DNA from: Heterobilharzia americana | Lineage: Eukaryota; Platyhelminthes; Trematoda; Strigeidida; Schistosomatidae | Assembly (NCBI GenBank): GCA_944470555.2 | Contig: OX104131.1 | Location: forward strand, 13,322,515 to 13,386,514 | Reading direction: 5' to 3' | Length of the DNA stretch: 64,000 nt | In this document: positions 10,933 through 21,634 of the stretch, piece after piece | Numbering within the stretch: position 1 is the stretch's first letter | Layout: the number at the start of each line of letters is the position of its first letter | Program-made: the position numbers and the translations under genes | Notes under the pieces: model-generated | What the model saw: the letters and a program-made list of their open reading frames with translations, nothing else | Database searches by the model: none | Told to the model about the DNA's origin: nothing

Positions 10933-12106
10933 ATACTCATCAAGTGGTGTCCGTCAAGGATGCCCACTATCCCCATTCTTATTTAATTTTATCATAGATA
11001 TTCTTATGGAGGTTTCCATCTCGTCACCTAATTACAAAGACGTTGACCGGATCACAGGTGAATTTTCCTTAGATCTAGAATATGCAGATGACATAGTCCT
11101 GTTAGGTGAAGACGCTGACAAGATGCAGAGTCTTCTGAACACTTTGAGTGGGAATTTGAGAATGTTTGGGATGCGATTTTTACCACCCAAATGCAAATTT
11201 TTGCTCCAGGACTGGTCTTCAGCGGTACCGCGGTTAACAATAGAGAGTGAAGTGGTTGAGTGTGTTGACCACTTCACTTACCTGGGAAGTAGGATCAACC
11301 CTGGTGGGTTAGTTGCCGATGAGATTTCGGCACGGATACAAAAGGCTCGATTGGCTTTTGCCAATTCGCGCCACCTATGGCGCCGCCGTGATATTCGTTT
11401 GTCTATTAGGGGTCGCGTGTACTGCACAGCAGTCCGCTCTGTTCTACTGTATGGCTGTAAAACATGGCCATTGAAAGTGGAAGACATGAGAAGGTTACAG
11501 GTATTTGACCACCGTTGCCTTCGTAGTATAGGACGTATTCCGTGGTGTCACCATGTGAGTAATGCAGAAGTTAGGTGTAGAGTTTTGGGGAGAAGAGGTA
11601 AGTCAGTTGACGAGGTTGTGAACCTTCATCGACTGAGATGGTTGGGACACGTACTACGTATGCCTAGTCACCGATTGCCTCGTCACACAATGTTGGCTGA
11701 GGTGGGTTCAGGCTGGAAAAAGGCCCGAGGTGGCCAGACTAAAACATGGCACCAATGTATGAAGTCTCTGACTGTTGGTCTAAGCCATGTAGGACGATGC
11801 AGACTAGGTGGTTGGGGTCCACGGGACAAGAGGAACCAGTGGTTGGAGACCCTAGGTGATATGGCTCAGAACCGAAGTCAGTGGCGCAGATGTATACACA
11901 CATTATCCTCATCTTAACAACGCTATACCGAATCTCACTATTTTGTCACTCCTCTTTCCTTTCTTCTCGTACTTTATATTTCTTTTGACTGCATTCACTT
12001 ATCTTCATCCTTCACCTCACTACCTTTTACTTGATGTGCTGATATGAGGTGTGGCAACTCGGACTGTTACGCAGTAATGCCTGGTCCTATGTTGATAATG
12101 ATGATG
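10933..12106 (+). mobile_element. RTE family A, young 5'-truncated LINE insertion
   Basis: The insertion begins abruptly at a point equal to 18829 of the near-full-length copy (ATACTCATCAAGTGGTGTCC) and ends in the family 3' UTR followed by a GATAATGATGATG tail. It is flanked by the 13-bp duplication at 10920-10932 and 12107-12119. Identity to the copy at 16680-19999 is very high by eye, and it lacks that copy's frameshifts in this region. 5' truncation, a microsatellite tail and a TSD are the usual products of target-primed reverse transcription by RTE elements. Confidence 0.9.
11006..11917 (+). pseudogene. RTE reverse transcriptase C-terminal frame, open but 5'-truncated
   Basis: A 303-codon frame with no internal stop. 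The first Met is internal to the polyprotein, and the same frame is open back to the truncation at 10933, giving RQGCPLSPFLFNF upstream of it. The catalytic motif YADD is at residues 26-29. After the palm come the LINE thumb-like block VDHFTYLGSRIN and the conserved C-terminal region ending in HTLSSS. The endonuclease and RT motif A lie in the missing 5' part, so no active enzyme can be made. Its value is as the least damaged version of this part of family A in the window. Annotation pipelines could mistake it for a host gene. Confidence 0.85.
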
Positions 12107-12119
12107 ATGTTCCTAGATT
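12107..12119. repeat. Right target-site duplication of the young RTE-A copy
   Basis: Exact repeat of 10920-10932, directly after the GATGATG tail. Confidence 0.85.
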
Positions 12120-13328
12120 CTAGTCTGTGTATACTATATTATCCAACAAACTGCTGAATTACTATCTCAATGTGTATACGTAGTCATTGTAAAGAAATTA
12201 GTAGTAATGCAACTCATCTATCAAACAGAAGCATACGTACACAGGTCGGTGGTGTACACTTTCTGTGTAAGGTCTCCTGGTGCTGTTTGGTTTCTTTGGC
12301 GGAAATAGGTAGGACGAGATTTGGAGCTTGGCTATAATGCTTGAAAGCTTAGCGCTCAAGCCAGCAATCTACTGGAATATAAGTAACGCTTCAGCTATCC
12401 GTTAGCTGTGTGCAAGATTACCGGAATTTCCATTCTGAAACATGTATTCGTGCGATTAGTTTTGGATCATTTAGTTAACAGTTTAACCAAATAGTAAAAG
12501 CTAAAGTGTCTGTCTTAATTCAATGGCGACTTCGTACTCACATTTAATTGTTCTAGTTAATCACCATTTTTAGCGATTTCCATTATCATTAAACATACCT
12601 GATGGCCAGAATTAAGCAACTTTCTACACTCTTCAACTTACTGATTTTTAATTCAGTTGTTAGTAGAGAGACAAAAGTATTTGTCCTTTTTACAGGGGAC
12701 AAAACAATGCATCTAATCACCGACATCACTTAGGAAACTGCGTTCAAAGTGTTAGCTAACTATATGCTTATACCAATTATCATGTGTTAGCCAGGTCTCC
12801 TGAAATAAATAATTCAGTCCTTATGACTTCTTTAGGAAGTACAACGCTTACAGGGACTATAGACTACACATTCATTGCACGAAGCTAACATTAAGGAAAC
12901 GTGTGTCATGATATTTCACAGTAGAAAAATCCGTCTTTAGCTTGTATTCCATGGGTTGGAATGTAAGAATTGTGAAGTATTCTAATTGAAATCACTTTTC
13001 AAGCGCTCACTCTTTGGATCTCTTTTCTGTGTTGACAACTCCATATGAAACTAATCGTTTTTTCTTGCATACTTTCCGTTGAATGAGAATGCTTTAAAGT
13101 TATCTTTTGGGGAAGAGGTGATAACGAAGATACGGCGCTTTTTATGCAGTTAGGATGTGCGGAATGGATTTGTTTTTCAGACTCAATAATCTAGTCATGT
13201 TACGTTGCTAATGTTATGCATCCTTTTGACTTCGATACCAATAGCAATATAGAAATAGCTTTGAGGTGTATTTGTCATCAAATAGTTTTATGGATAGTTT
13301 TATCTCACTTTATGATACGTTGTCGGCT
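12120..13328. other. No feature recognised
   Basis: AT-rich sequence with no frame above background and no similarity that I could see to the repeats elsewhere in the window. Confidence 0.4.
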
Positions 13329-14165
13329 CATCATCATCGACATAGGATCAGGGATTGGTACATAATGGTCCAAGTTGCCACACGTAATGTTAGCACATCA
13401 AGTGGCGAAGCACTAAAGTAAAAGGTGAGGAAGAAGCAGTCAAAGTGGTAGAAACTTGTGATAAGATAACAAAGAGGAAGTAGAAAATACAGAATTCAGT
13501 GTGACGATTGAGATAGTGCGTTAAAACATCCGAGCCACTGATATCAGTTCTTAACCGTGTCATCTAGAGTTTCCAACAACTGGTTTCTGTTGTCATATGG
13601 ATCATAACTGTGAAGTCTACATTTAACCGCACGGCTCAAACCACGGGTCAGAGATTTTATACACTGATACCATTGTTTAGTCTGGTTACCTCTTACCTTT
13701 TTGTAGCGTAAACCTAATTTAGCTAACATTGTGCGAGGAGGGAGGCTAGGCCTATGTAACACATATTCCAACCATGTGTTAGTCGACGAAGGTTCACGGT
13801 CTCATCAAGTGACTCGTCTCCTCGCTTAGACTATACACGTGATTTCTGTATGACTGACGTTGTGACACCGTGGCACACGGCTTGTACTACTCAGGTGATG
13901 GTGGTTGAAATCCTGAGGCCTTCATATATCCTGTACCATTAAGGATCATGTTTAACAGTTGTGTAGTAGAACAGACTGAACTGTAGCACAGGACACTGAA
14001 TCCATGAAAGAAAGTCGGATATTATGGTTGGATCGGAGATGGCATAATTTGGCGAAAGAGGAAGGAATGTTTTGTATCGGTGTAGATAATACGTCGGTCA
14101 CTGATCAACGTACTAGGGTTGATTCGACTTCTCAGGTAAGTAAAGTGGTCGGCGCGCTTAATTGC
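13329..14165 (-). mobile_element. RTE family A 3' fragment, decayed; near-duplicate of the intronic copy
   Basis: The 3' tail (CATCATCATC read on the plus strand) lies at 13329-13340, followed by the 3' UTR and the decayed C-terminal coding region. The minus frame 13771-13544 reads NQTKQWYQCIKSLTRGLSRAVKC, matching GQTKTWHQCMKSLTVGLSHVGRC of the intact copy. The inner end near 14150 reaches the VDHFTYLG region. It shares stop codons and long identical runs with 6872-7425, but keeps about 215 bp that are deleted there. Confidence 0.75.
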
Positions 14166-15082
14166 TTATCTGCCATCAGCAAAGACCGGTTATAGAAAAA
14201 GAATTTGAAGGTAGTTCGTTAGGTGATGTATAGGTATCTAATATTTATGTGTTACGCAATCCTCATATCGGTTTTGGGTAGTTGAGAACGTATTTGCTAA
14301 CCATGGGTATTGATGGAAATTGACCCAAAGGACCGAGTTCCAACGGTAGGAGATTTGTCACTTAAAATACCTTCAGTTGAATGGAATTTAGATTTACTTT
14401 GAAATGTTGGTAGTGATACTCTTGCGAATTGACTTGAATGAAGTTAGTAAACCAGTGACTTTTCGAGGCATATTGTCGACTGTCATTGTTAGTTGACAAT
14501 TTTAATGTCAAACAACGTTTCTCTTTTGTGTAACTTGAATTTAAACTTTGATCATCTGTTGGATATGTAATTCACCATGAAAGGAGAGATTGAGAAACTT
14601 CTTAGCTCGCTGGTTATTGTGTGTTCCGTTAAGCAAACATACAATTATAGTTTTATCAGCTTTCATGTACTTCTGATGAAAAAGAAGTTGACGACGCGTC
14701 AGTTACATATATACGATCCTTGTTGAGTGGTACTTTTCAGGTATTAACTTAGCCTGGAGCCGGACTTCTGAAGTTTCTTTACAGGGAGTGGAAATCATTG
14801 CTACACGTTTCAAATTCTCACTTCCTTGAAATTAGAATTAAGCTACCCAGTAGATAACGTTATGTGTTTCGAAAATTTTCGGTAGTTCTATCTCTTCCAG
14901 TTCTGGTTAATAACTAAAGAGGAATAAATGAAGAGAAATAAATAAAGAGATACATATTTTATGATATTCTAGCCTGAAGTTTTCAAAACAATCTGAACTC
15001 CATGCAACAAACTTGAATCAACATGATTTTGCGTACCAAGTAAATGACGGTCCAAATACGCTTGAGGATTGGAAACACTTCA

Positions 15083-15083
<1 letters not shown>
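14166..15083. other. No feature recognised
   Basis: AT-rich, with short unrelated frames only. Confidence 0.4.
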
Positions 15084-15146
<63 letters not shown>

Positions 15147-15160
15147 TAATAATAATAATA
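15084..15160. repeat. (AAT)n microsatellite
   Basis: About 25 trinucleotide units with one AAC interruption near 15143. RTE-B tails in this window are also AAT-based, but no RTE-B sequence adjoins this tract, so it is listed as a simple repeat. The poly-Asn and poly-Leu frames across it are artefacts. Confidence 0.95.
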
Positions 15161-15384
15161 GTGATAAAATGATGATAATAGTAATGATAATGAAAGCAGC
15201 TTTATTCTGAAAAATACTTTGGGCATACACTACAGAATTTTCAGCCTGTCTTATAGCGTCAATAAGGCAGAAACAGCCTAAAAATAACAAAACAAAGTAA
15301 AACTTACATAAATTTTCATAATCTTCATTCCATCTAAAACGTTTTTTAAAAAGATGTAACTATTGTGAACAGTCATATTCAGAA

Positions 15385-15605
15385 GTGCGTCGGGCATGCG
15401 TAACATATGATACAGACGTTTCAGTCGATGAAGGTTCACAAGCATATCAACTGACTTACCTCTTCTCCCTAAAACTCTATGCCTGACTTCTGCGTTACTC
15501 ACGTGGGGGTGACACGAAACGGCCTATACTACGAAGGCAGTGGTGGTCAAACATCTGAAGCCATCTCGTATCTTCTACCTTTAACGCCCATGATAAGTCA
15601 GTTCA
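15385..15605 (-). mobile_element. RTE family A short internal fragment
   Basis: The minus strand encodes MSNAEVRHRVLGRRGKSVD and LVNLHRLKRLYHMLRMPD, which match VSNAEVRCRVLGRRGKSVD and VVNLHRLRWLGHVLRMPS of the copy at 11006-11917. A shifted segment upstream covers the FDHHCLRSIG region. About 220 bp remain, with no family 3' end and no visible TSD. Confidence 0.75.
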
Positions 15606-16666
15606 TTCCTAGAGCCCCTCTTCACACAGGATATAAGCTAAATAAGGTATGGTAGAGTTTTAGTATTTAGTAGCAGTCTTATATACTTGGTCTTGATCTT
15701 ACATGAGGATTTACAGGTAGAAAGCTCTGAGTGAAGAGAATACTGGTCGTGGGATGAAATAACTCCTACCAGCTGTTTATATGACTTAATATGTTTGTTC
15801 TCTACAGTGTCAATTAAAAGAGTTAGAGGTGCACCACTGTTTCTGCTGACAGTCTTCATAGTTCTGCGCCGCACAGTCTTTCGTCAGCAATATAGTAAAG
15901 AATAAAGAGGAACAATGGAGGAGAATGGGCATGCTTCGGGAATTTATAGAATTATAAAGAAGGGGCTGGGCTATATCTGATACTCTCAGCTCCCGAATAT
16001 AGTAAGGTAATACATTCACCTGGAAGTTAGCAAGACATGGGAAGACCAGGAAAAATCAGATGAAAGACAAACACAGAGCGAAGTAGATCACACTTGTTAC
16101 ATTCTCCAGAACATAGCCGCCAAAATTCAGGAGTCATGAGACTTAATCAGTTTGCATTGGTCATGTTCAAGTCTGAGACTTAGTCTGACATTTTGAAGAA
16201 CAGGACCATTCATGGAAACCATTCAGGTGATGAAGAGGTGACAAACATAGAAACTGTCAGCTCATCATCATACTTGACAAAACCAATACTAATTGAAGAT
16301 GGCAATTCATGCAAAGAAAAAGACAGGAGGAAAAAAGAGCACTTTGAGGAACATCAGCCTCAGTAAGTAATGAGATGCAGTGTTTCCCTCTTTAGATTAT
16401 ATACTACTTTCCTTTCAGAGAAACAGGAATACAGCCAGTGTTCAACATACAAGCTGGCCATCTTGTTCAGAGAGAGAGATCTTGGGACAGAATCAAGAAC
16501 TGAAGTATGATATAGGGAGGTATACTTGGTACCTCGATCAAGTTTATAAAAAATATGGTGTAATTAAATGTTGGTAGCATTAAAAGTGTTTCTTTTGTGT
16601 TTACATGCAAACTGATTAGGATCACTAAAATATCATTAGCGCATCGAATTCATTTAGCGAGTGACT
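15606..16666. other. No gene recognised
   Basis: Two overlapping minus frames (15638-15874 and 15810-16019) and a plus frame (16380-16577) are present. None matches a family I know, and none has splice or repeat support. Confidence 0.35.
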
Positions 16667-16679
16667 AACTTATAAGATG
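16667..16679. repeat. Left target-site duplication of the near-full-length RTE-A
   Basis: AACTTATAAGATG is repeated exactly at 20000-20012. Together the two copies fix both ends of the element. Confidence 0.9.
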
Positions 16680-16894
16680 CCCGACCGATATCTGCTACCT
16701 TGACGTGGTGGTCGGGCTTGCATATCACAATGACCCAACGAGCTATGCTGGTGGGACAACGATCTGAGTCCACAGAACAGCATCACTGGTCTCCTTAAAC
16801 CACGCTCCAAATTACATATTGGAGCCTTCAATGTCCGCACCCTCCGTCAAATTGGCCAACAGGCTTCGTTGGCAAAGACTCTAGCAACTCGGGC

Positions 16895-17938
16895 ATGGAT
16901 GTGTGCTGTGTTTGTGAGACACGCATACAGGACCCAAGTGTGGTTATTCACCTGACCTCTCCTGACCAATCTGGTGAATCTGCAAAATTCACCCTTCGAG
17001 TTTCTGGAGATTCGATAGCTAGCTCTCGTGGTCTTGCAGGTGTAGGTATAGCATTAAGCACCAGGGCAGAAAACTCACTACTAGACTGGATCCCAGTTGA
17101 TAGTCGCCTCTGCGCTATGAGGCTGAACGGCACAGTGAGAACTAAAAGGAATAGTGAGACTCGCCGTTGTCTCTTTGTAATCTCTGCTTACGCACCCACT
17201 GACTGCAGTTCGGATGAAGTGAAGGACGAGTTCTACCATAAACTGTCTAACCTCCTCTCGAAAGCCAAACGTTCGGACGTAGTGGTTGTTGCAGGTGACC
17301 TCAACGCACAGGTGGGTAGACTGAGTGAGGCAGAAAGGCACTTAGGTGGCACTTTCGGAATCCCAGCTGAACGTACAGATAACGGTGATCGCCTATTACA
17401 ACTATGCTCAGATAACCGCCTATTTTTAGCCAGCACAAATTTCAGACATAAAGAAAGGCACTGTCTGACCTGGCGTCCACCGAGCTCGACTCAGCGATGG
17501 ACACAGATAGACCACATTGCTATTAGTCATCGCTGGAGAGGATCGGTGGAAGACTGCCGCTCCTTCTGGAGTACGTGTTTGGACAGCGATCATGCGTTGG
17601 TCCGAGCACGTATATGCCTGCGTCTCAATGGACGTAGAAAAAATTTGGCAACAAAACCACTACGAGTTCTGCTGGACAACGAAAACACCAAAGCCGTGTT
17701 CAGTGAGAAGTTGGCTAGGCAGTTATCGGAACAAAAGACTGTCACTCATCCAGAAGAAGCTTGGTGCCATCTTCAGTCTACTGTAAAAGCAGCACTGGAG
17801 ACTGTAGCCGACTCCAAGATAATGGCTAAAAAGAGCCAGTGGATATCAGCAGCTTCTTCCAAACTAATGGATGCACGTGAATGCATCCCTGCAGGCTCTG
17901 AGTACAATGAAGAGCGAGCGCAACTTAAAAATAACTGA
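16895..17938 (+). pseudogene. RTE-A APE-type endonuclease frame
   Basis: 347 codons covering most of an exonuclease-endonuclease-phosphatase fold. Visible catalytic motifs are E8 in CCVCETRIQD, the SAYAP block at 98-101, the GDLN block at 134-137 (Asp135, Asn137), QIDHI at 204-208 and SDH at 231-233. All are the residues expected for metal-dependent nicking of target DNA. The N-terminal strand with its Asn (FNVRTL) is out of frame just upstream, so the Met is not the natural start. The frame ends at a TGA caused by a one-base shift at about 17930, after which the protein continues in another frame (LTKSLRNDREQWW). Confidence 0.88.
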
Positions 17939-19806
17939 CGAAAAGTCTGCGCAACGATCGTGAACAGTGGTGGGCAGCAAAGGCTAAAGAGATGGAAAAG
18001 GCAGCGGCGATCGGTAACAGTAGACAGTTATTTAGACTTATTAAGGAGACTGGGGGGAAATGGTCAACAACAGTTAGTGAGGTTATAGCGGAGAAGGACG
18101 GATTGCGATTCACTCGCAGGGAAGGCGACTGGGACGATGGGCAGAACACTTTGAGGAACAGTTTAACTGGCCTCCAGCCACCATTGCGCTGCCCGCTATC
18201 CAGTCGGACCCTGAATGGGACATAGAGACAGGTCCCCCAACACTAGAAGAAGTTGAGAAAGCGGTAGGTAGCCTGAAACGGGAAGGGCAGCAGGACCAGA
18301 CGGACTACCTGCTGAGGTATACAAGAATGGTGGTAGAGTTCTCTTAGTCAGGCTAACGGAAGTGTTAGCCAGTATATGGGAATCAAATACGATCCCCTCC
18401 GACTGGTCTAAGTCACTCATCATCCCAGTCTTCAAGAAAGGCGAGAAGTCCTCTTGTGATAACCACAGAGGAATCAGCCTGACAAACATAGTGTCTAAGA
18501 TCCTAAGTTCTATAATTCTCCGACGCCTGAGTGGAGCTCGGGAACAGCAAGCCCGAGAAAACCAGGCAGGCTTTAGACCTGGCCGTGGATGTATCGACCA
18601 AATATTCACACTGCGCCAGGTCCTGGAACATAGGCATGCTTACAGACGCCCGACAATAGCTGTATTTCTCGACCTGAAGGCGGCATTTGACTCCGTTGAT
18701 CGAGAAGTCTTATGGCAGTGTCTGTCACTGAAAGGCGTGCCTAGTAAGTACATCACCTTATTGAAAGCTCTCTACTCGAACACTTGTGGGCATGTTAGAG
18801 CCTATGGTGAGTTGTCCAGGGAGCTATACTCATCAAGTGGTGTCCGTCAAGGATGCCCACTATCCCCATTCTTATTTAATTTTATCATAGATATTCTTAT
18901 GGAGGTTTCCCTCTCGTCACCTAATTACAAGACGTTGACCCGATCACAGGTGAATTTTCCTTAGATCTAGAATATGCAGATGACATAGTCCTGTTAGGTG
19001 AAGACGCTGACAAGATGCAGAGTCTTCTGAACACTTTGAGTGGGAATTTGAGAATGTTTGGGATGCGATTTTCACCACCCAAATGCAAATTTTTGCTCCA
19101 GGACTGGTCTTCAGCGGTACCGCGGTTAACAATAGAGAGTGAAGTGGTTGAGTGTGTTGACCACTTCACTTACCTGGGAAGTAGGATCAACCCGGTGGGT
19201 TAGTTGCCGATGAGATTTCTGCACGGATACAAAAGGCTCGATTGGCTTTTGCCAATTTGCGCCACCTATGGCGCCGCCGTGATATTCGTTTGTCTATTAA
19301 GGGTCGCGTGTACTGCACAGCAGTCCGCTCTGTTCTACTGTATGGCTGTGAAACATGGCCATTGAAAGTGGAAGATATGAAAGGTTCAGGTGTTTGACCA
19401 CCGTTGCCTTCGTAGTATAGGACGTATTCCGTGGTGTCACCATGTGAGTAATGCAGAAGTTAGGTGTAGAGTTTTAGGGAGAAGAGGTAAGTCAGTCGAC
19501 GAGGTTGTGAACCTTCATCGACTGAGATGGTTGGGACACGTACTACGTATGCCTAGTCACCGATTGCCTCGTCACACAATGTTGGCTGAGGTGGGTTCAG
19601 GCTGGAAAAAGGCCCGAGGTGGCCAGACTAAAACATGGCACCAATGTATGAAGTCTCTGACTGTTGGTTTAAGCCATGTAGGACGATGCAGACTAGGTGG
19701 TTGGGGTCCACGGGACAAGAGGAACCAGTGGTTGGAGACCCTAGGTGATATGGCTCAGAACCGAAGTCAGTGGCGCAGATGTATACACACATTATCCTCA
19801 TCTTAA
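17939..19806 (+). pseudogene. RTE-A reverse transcriptase, split over several frames
   Basis: The longest piece, 18362-18964 (200 codons), holds the fingers and palm: NQAGFRPGRGCIDQ at 67-80, motif A FLDLKAAFD at 102-110 and motif B QGCPLSPFLFN at 163-173. A one-base shift near 18930 moves motif C (LEYADDIVLLGED) into the next frame from about 18966. Another shift at about 19195 ends the 19015-19203 piece (VDHFTYLGSRIN). The C-terminal part is 19390-19806 and ends HTLSSS. All core motifs are present but none in a single frame, so the enzyme is dead in this copy. Confidence 0.88.
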
Positions 19807-19999
19807 CAACGCTATACCGAATCTCACTATTTTGTCACTCCTCTTTCCTTTCTTCTCGTACTTTATATTTCTTTTGACTGCATTCACTTATCTTCATCCT
19901 TCACCTCACTACCTTTTTACTTGATGTGCTGATATGAGGTGTGGCAACTCGGACCGTTACGCAGTAATGCCTGGTCCTATGTTGATAATGATGATGATG

Positions 20000-20012
20000 A
20001 ACTTATAAGATG
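20000..20012. repeat. Right target-site duplication of the near-full-length RTE-A
   Basis: Exact repeat of 16667-16679, directly after the GATGATG tail. Confidence 0.9.
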
Positions 20013-20767
20013 AGAGTAAAAGTACAAAACAGAAAGCCTTATGTTAATCTAACTTAAGTTTATGCATTGAAATTTGCCACAGAGTAGTACTTATAGGTTT
20101 ATATGTTTCTAAAATGACCATGTAAGAGAACCGGTTTAACAGGGTAGTGTTAACGGATAAAATAAAATCGGGTAAAGAAAGAGGCTGAACTGGAAACAAT
20201 ATCATGGGTAGAATATAAGTAACAACTATGTAATATTTAGTCACAATTTCATATTAAGCCATTTCATTACTAAAGCAAACCGTTGGTTTTCCACGTCGTT
20301 TTACTCCTTCGTATTAAATATTCACTGAAAACGTATCGAAACTGCTGCTGTGGTCACACGTCGTTGTTTCTATATTGTTCATCCTTCAGATTCCCCTTAT
20401 ATTTCATAAAATACTTTATTATAGTATGGTAAAGGAGTTAGTCTGTCATGAATTAGCGAAACGGTTGAAACTAAAACGAATTACTTATGTCGTGCTCCCA
20501 CTGATTTACCTCTAAAAAAGTATTTTTTATCGTTGCTTAAAACTCAATATTGAACACAAATCAGTCTGAACGGATAGTAGATGAATAGCCATTGGATAAT
20601 TTTAGGACTTACGAAGTAACCATCGGCTTAAATTACATTTACAATCACAATATTAACATGTTACTCAAGATGGATGATATATCATTTAGACTTGAGTTTC
20701 AGCTGTGAATGATCTGTAATAGACACATATCTCAATATCTCCCACTCTACCAACCACCAAAACTCGT
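20013..20767. other. No feature recognised
   Basis: AT-rich sequence without a credible frame or visible repeat similarity. Confidence 0.4.
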
Positions 20768-21634
20768 TTTATTACTATTATTATTTTATCCTTGGGTTGC
20801 TAGAGGAAAATACGGCTTCACTAGAACGCCGCCATTAGACTCTCTTCTCTGCAGTCTTTCCAACCTCGCTCCACCACTGCCCACAAGCTTTCATTTCTCC
20901 CTCACTCCATCTCCTCCATGTCACCCTCGCCTCAGATGCTCAACTCGTCCTCTTTTCCCCTTTGAATTACACTCGAGGACCTGGTCTGGTGCGTGATGTC
21001 TCCAGTCGGCCTTCTCAGTGCATGCCCAATCCAATCCATGTACACTTTACTGCACTGCATATTTGTTGGGTGATGGTTCTTGCTTGGTTTGTCGCCAACC
21101 AGTCAGCAAGAATTCCTTGTTTCTTATTCTTATTATAGTGGCCATCTGATCTTCAGTGTCAGTATCGAGTGGGTGCAGTTGGGAGCTGTTGATGAATGTG
21201 TGTAGTTTGTTGGAAGTGCTTTGCTTGACACACAGAGTTTCTGAACCATCACATAGAAGCACTGACTTAACTGACATTGGTGTTGAGAATCGGGATGTTG
21301 TTCAGGCTTTGTGCTGAGTGGAGTGGAGTAGATCTCCACACTGATTTCAGATTGGTGCAGGAAGGCCTATCTTGCTGTCTTTCCGATCCTGGTTTTGACA
21401 TTCTCGTCTGTGCCGCCGCCTGTAGTTGGAGCGATGCTGCCTAGGTAGGTGGTAGGTGAAGGAGACAACTTCTTTTAAGTTTCTCCCGTTGATGCTGATT
21501 GGTGCTTGTTGTTGATGCTGTTGTATTTTGGGTATCTTCATCACCTCCATCTTCTCTACATTCACTTGAAGTCTGGTTTTCGCTGCCTCTTCTGTCAACT
21601 TGTTAGTTTTATCTGTAGATCTTCGAGTTTATGA
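20768..21634 (-). mobile_element. RTE family B, 5'-truncated copy
   Basis: The tail reads as TTATTACTATTATTATT on the plus strand at about 20768, so the element points leftwards. On the minus strand it contains the family B C-terminal coding region, including EAAKTRLQVNVEKMEVMKIP near 21580-21530, matching [20 protein letters not shown] of the copy at 46553-49834. The 5' end is near 21634. The frame is broken repeatedly. It is strikingly similar to 28230-28798. No TSD was found. Confidence 0.82.

Larger units (their letters stand above)
16680..19999 (+). mobile_element. RTE-clade LINE family A, near-full-length (3.32 kb), inactivated by frameshifts
   Basis: The element starts CCCGACCGATATCTGCTACC and ends GTTGATAATGATGATGATG, between exact 13-bp duplications. 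The coding order is APE-type endonuclease then reverse transcriptase, as in the RTE clade; SR2 and SR3 of Schistosoma are the likely relatives, though I cannot assign a name. The frame is broken at about 16890, 17938, 18130, 18290, 18930, 19195 and 19385, mostly by one-base changes. The start of the endonuclease (LHIGAFNVRTLRQIGQQASL) lies near 16810 in another frame from the main ORF. The single-base nature of the breaks and the intact TSD point to a fairly recent insertion. Confidence 0.92.

Noticed and set aside
11006..11917. A host gene of 303 codons
   Set aside because: It is the reverse-transcriptase C terminus of a truncated LINE with a TSD on both sides.
15013..15290. Frames with long runs of Asn (plus) or Leu/Ile (minus)
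   Set aside because: They are translations of the (AAT)n microsatellite and have no other protein features.
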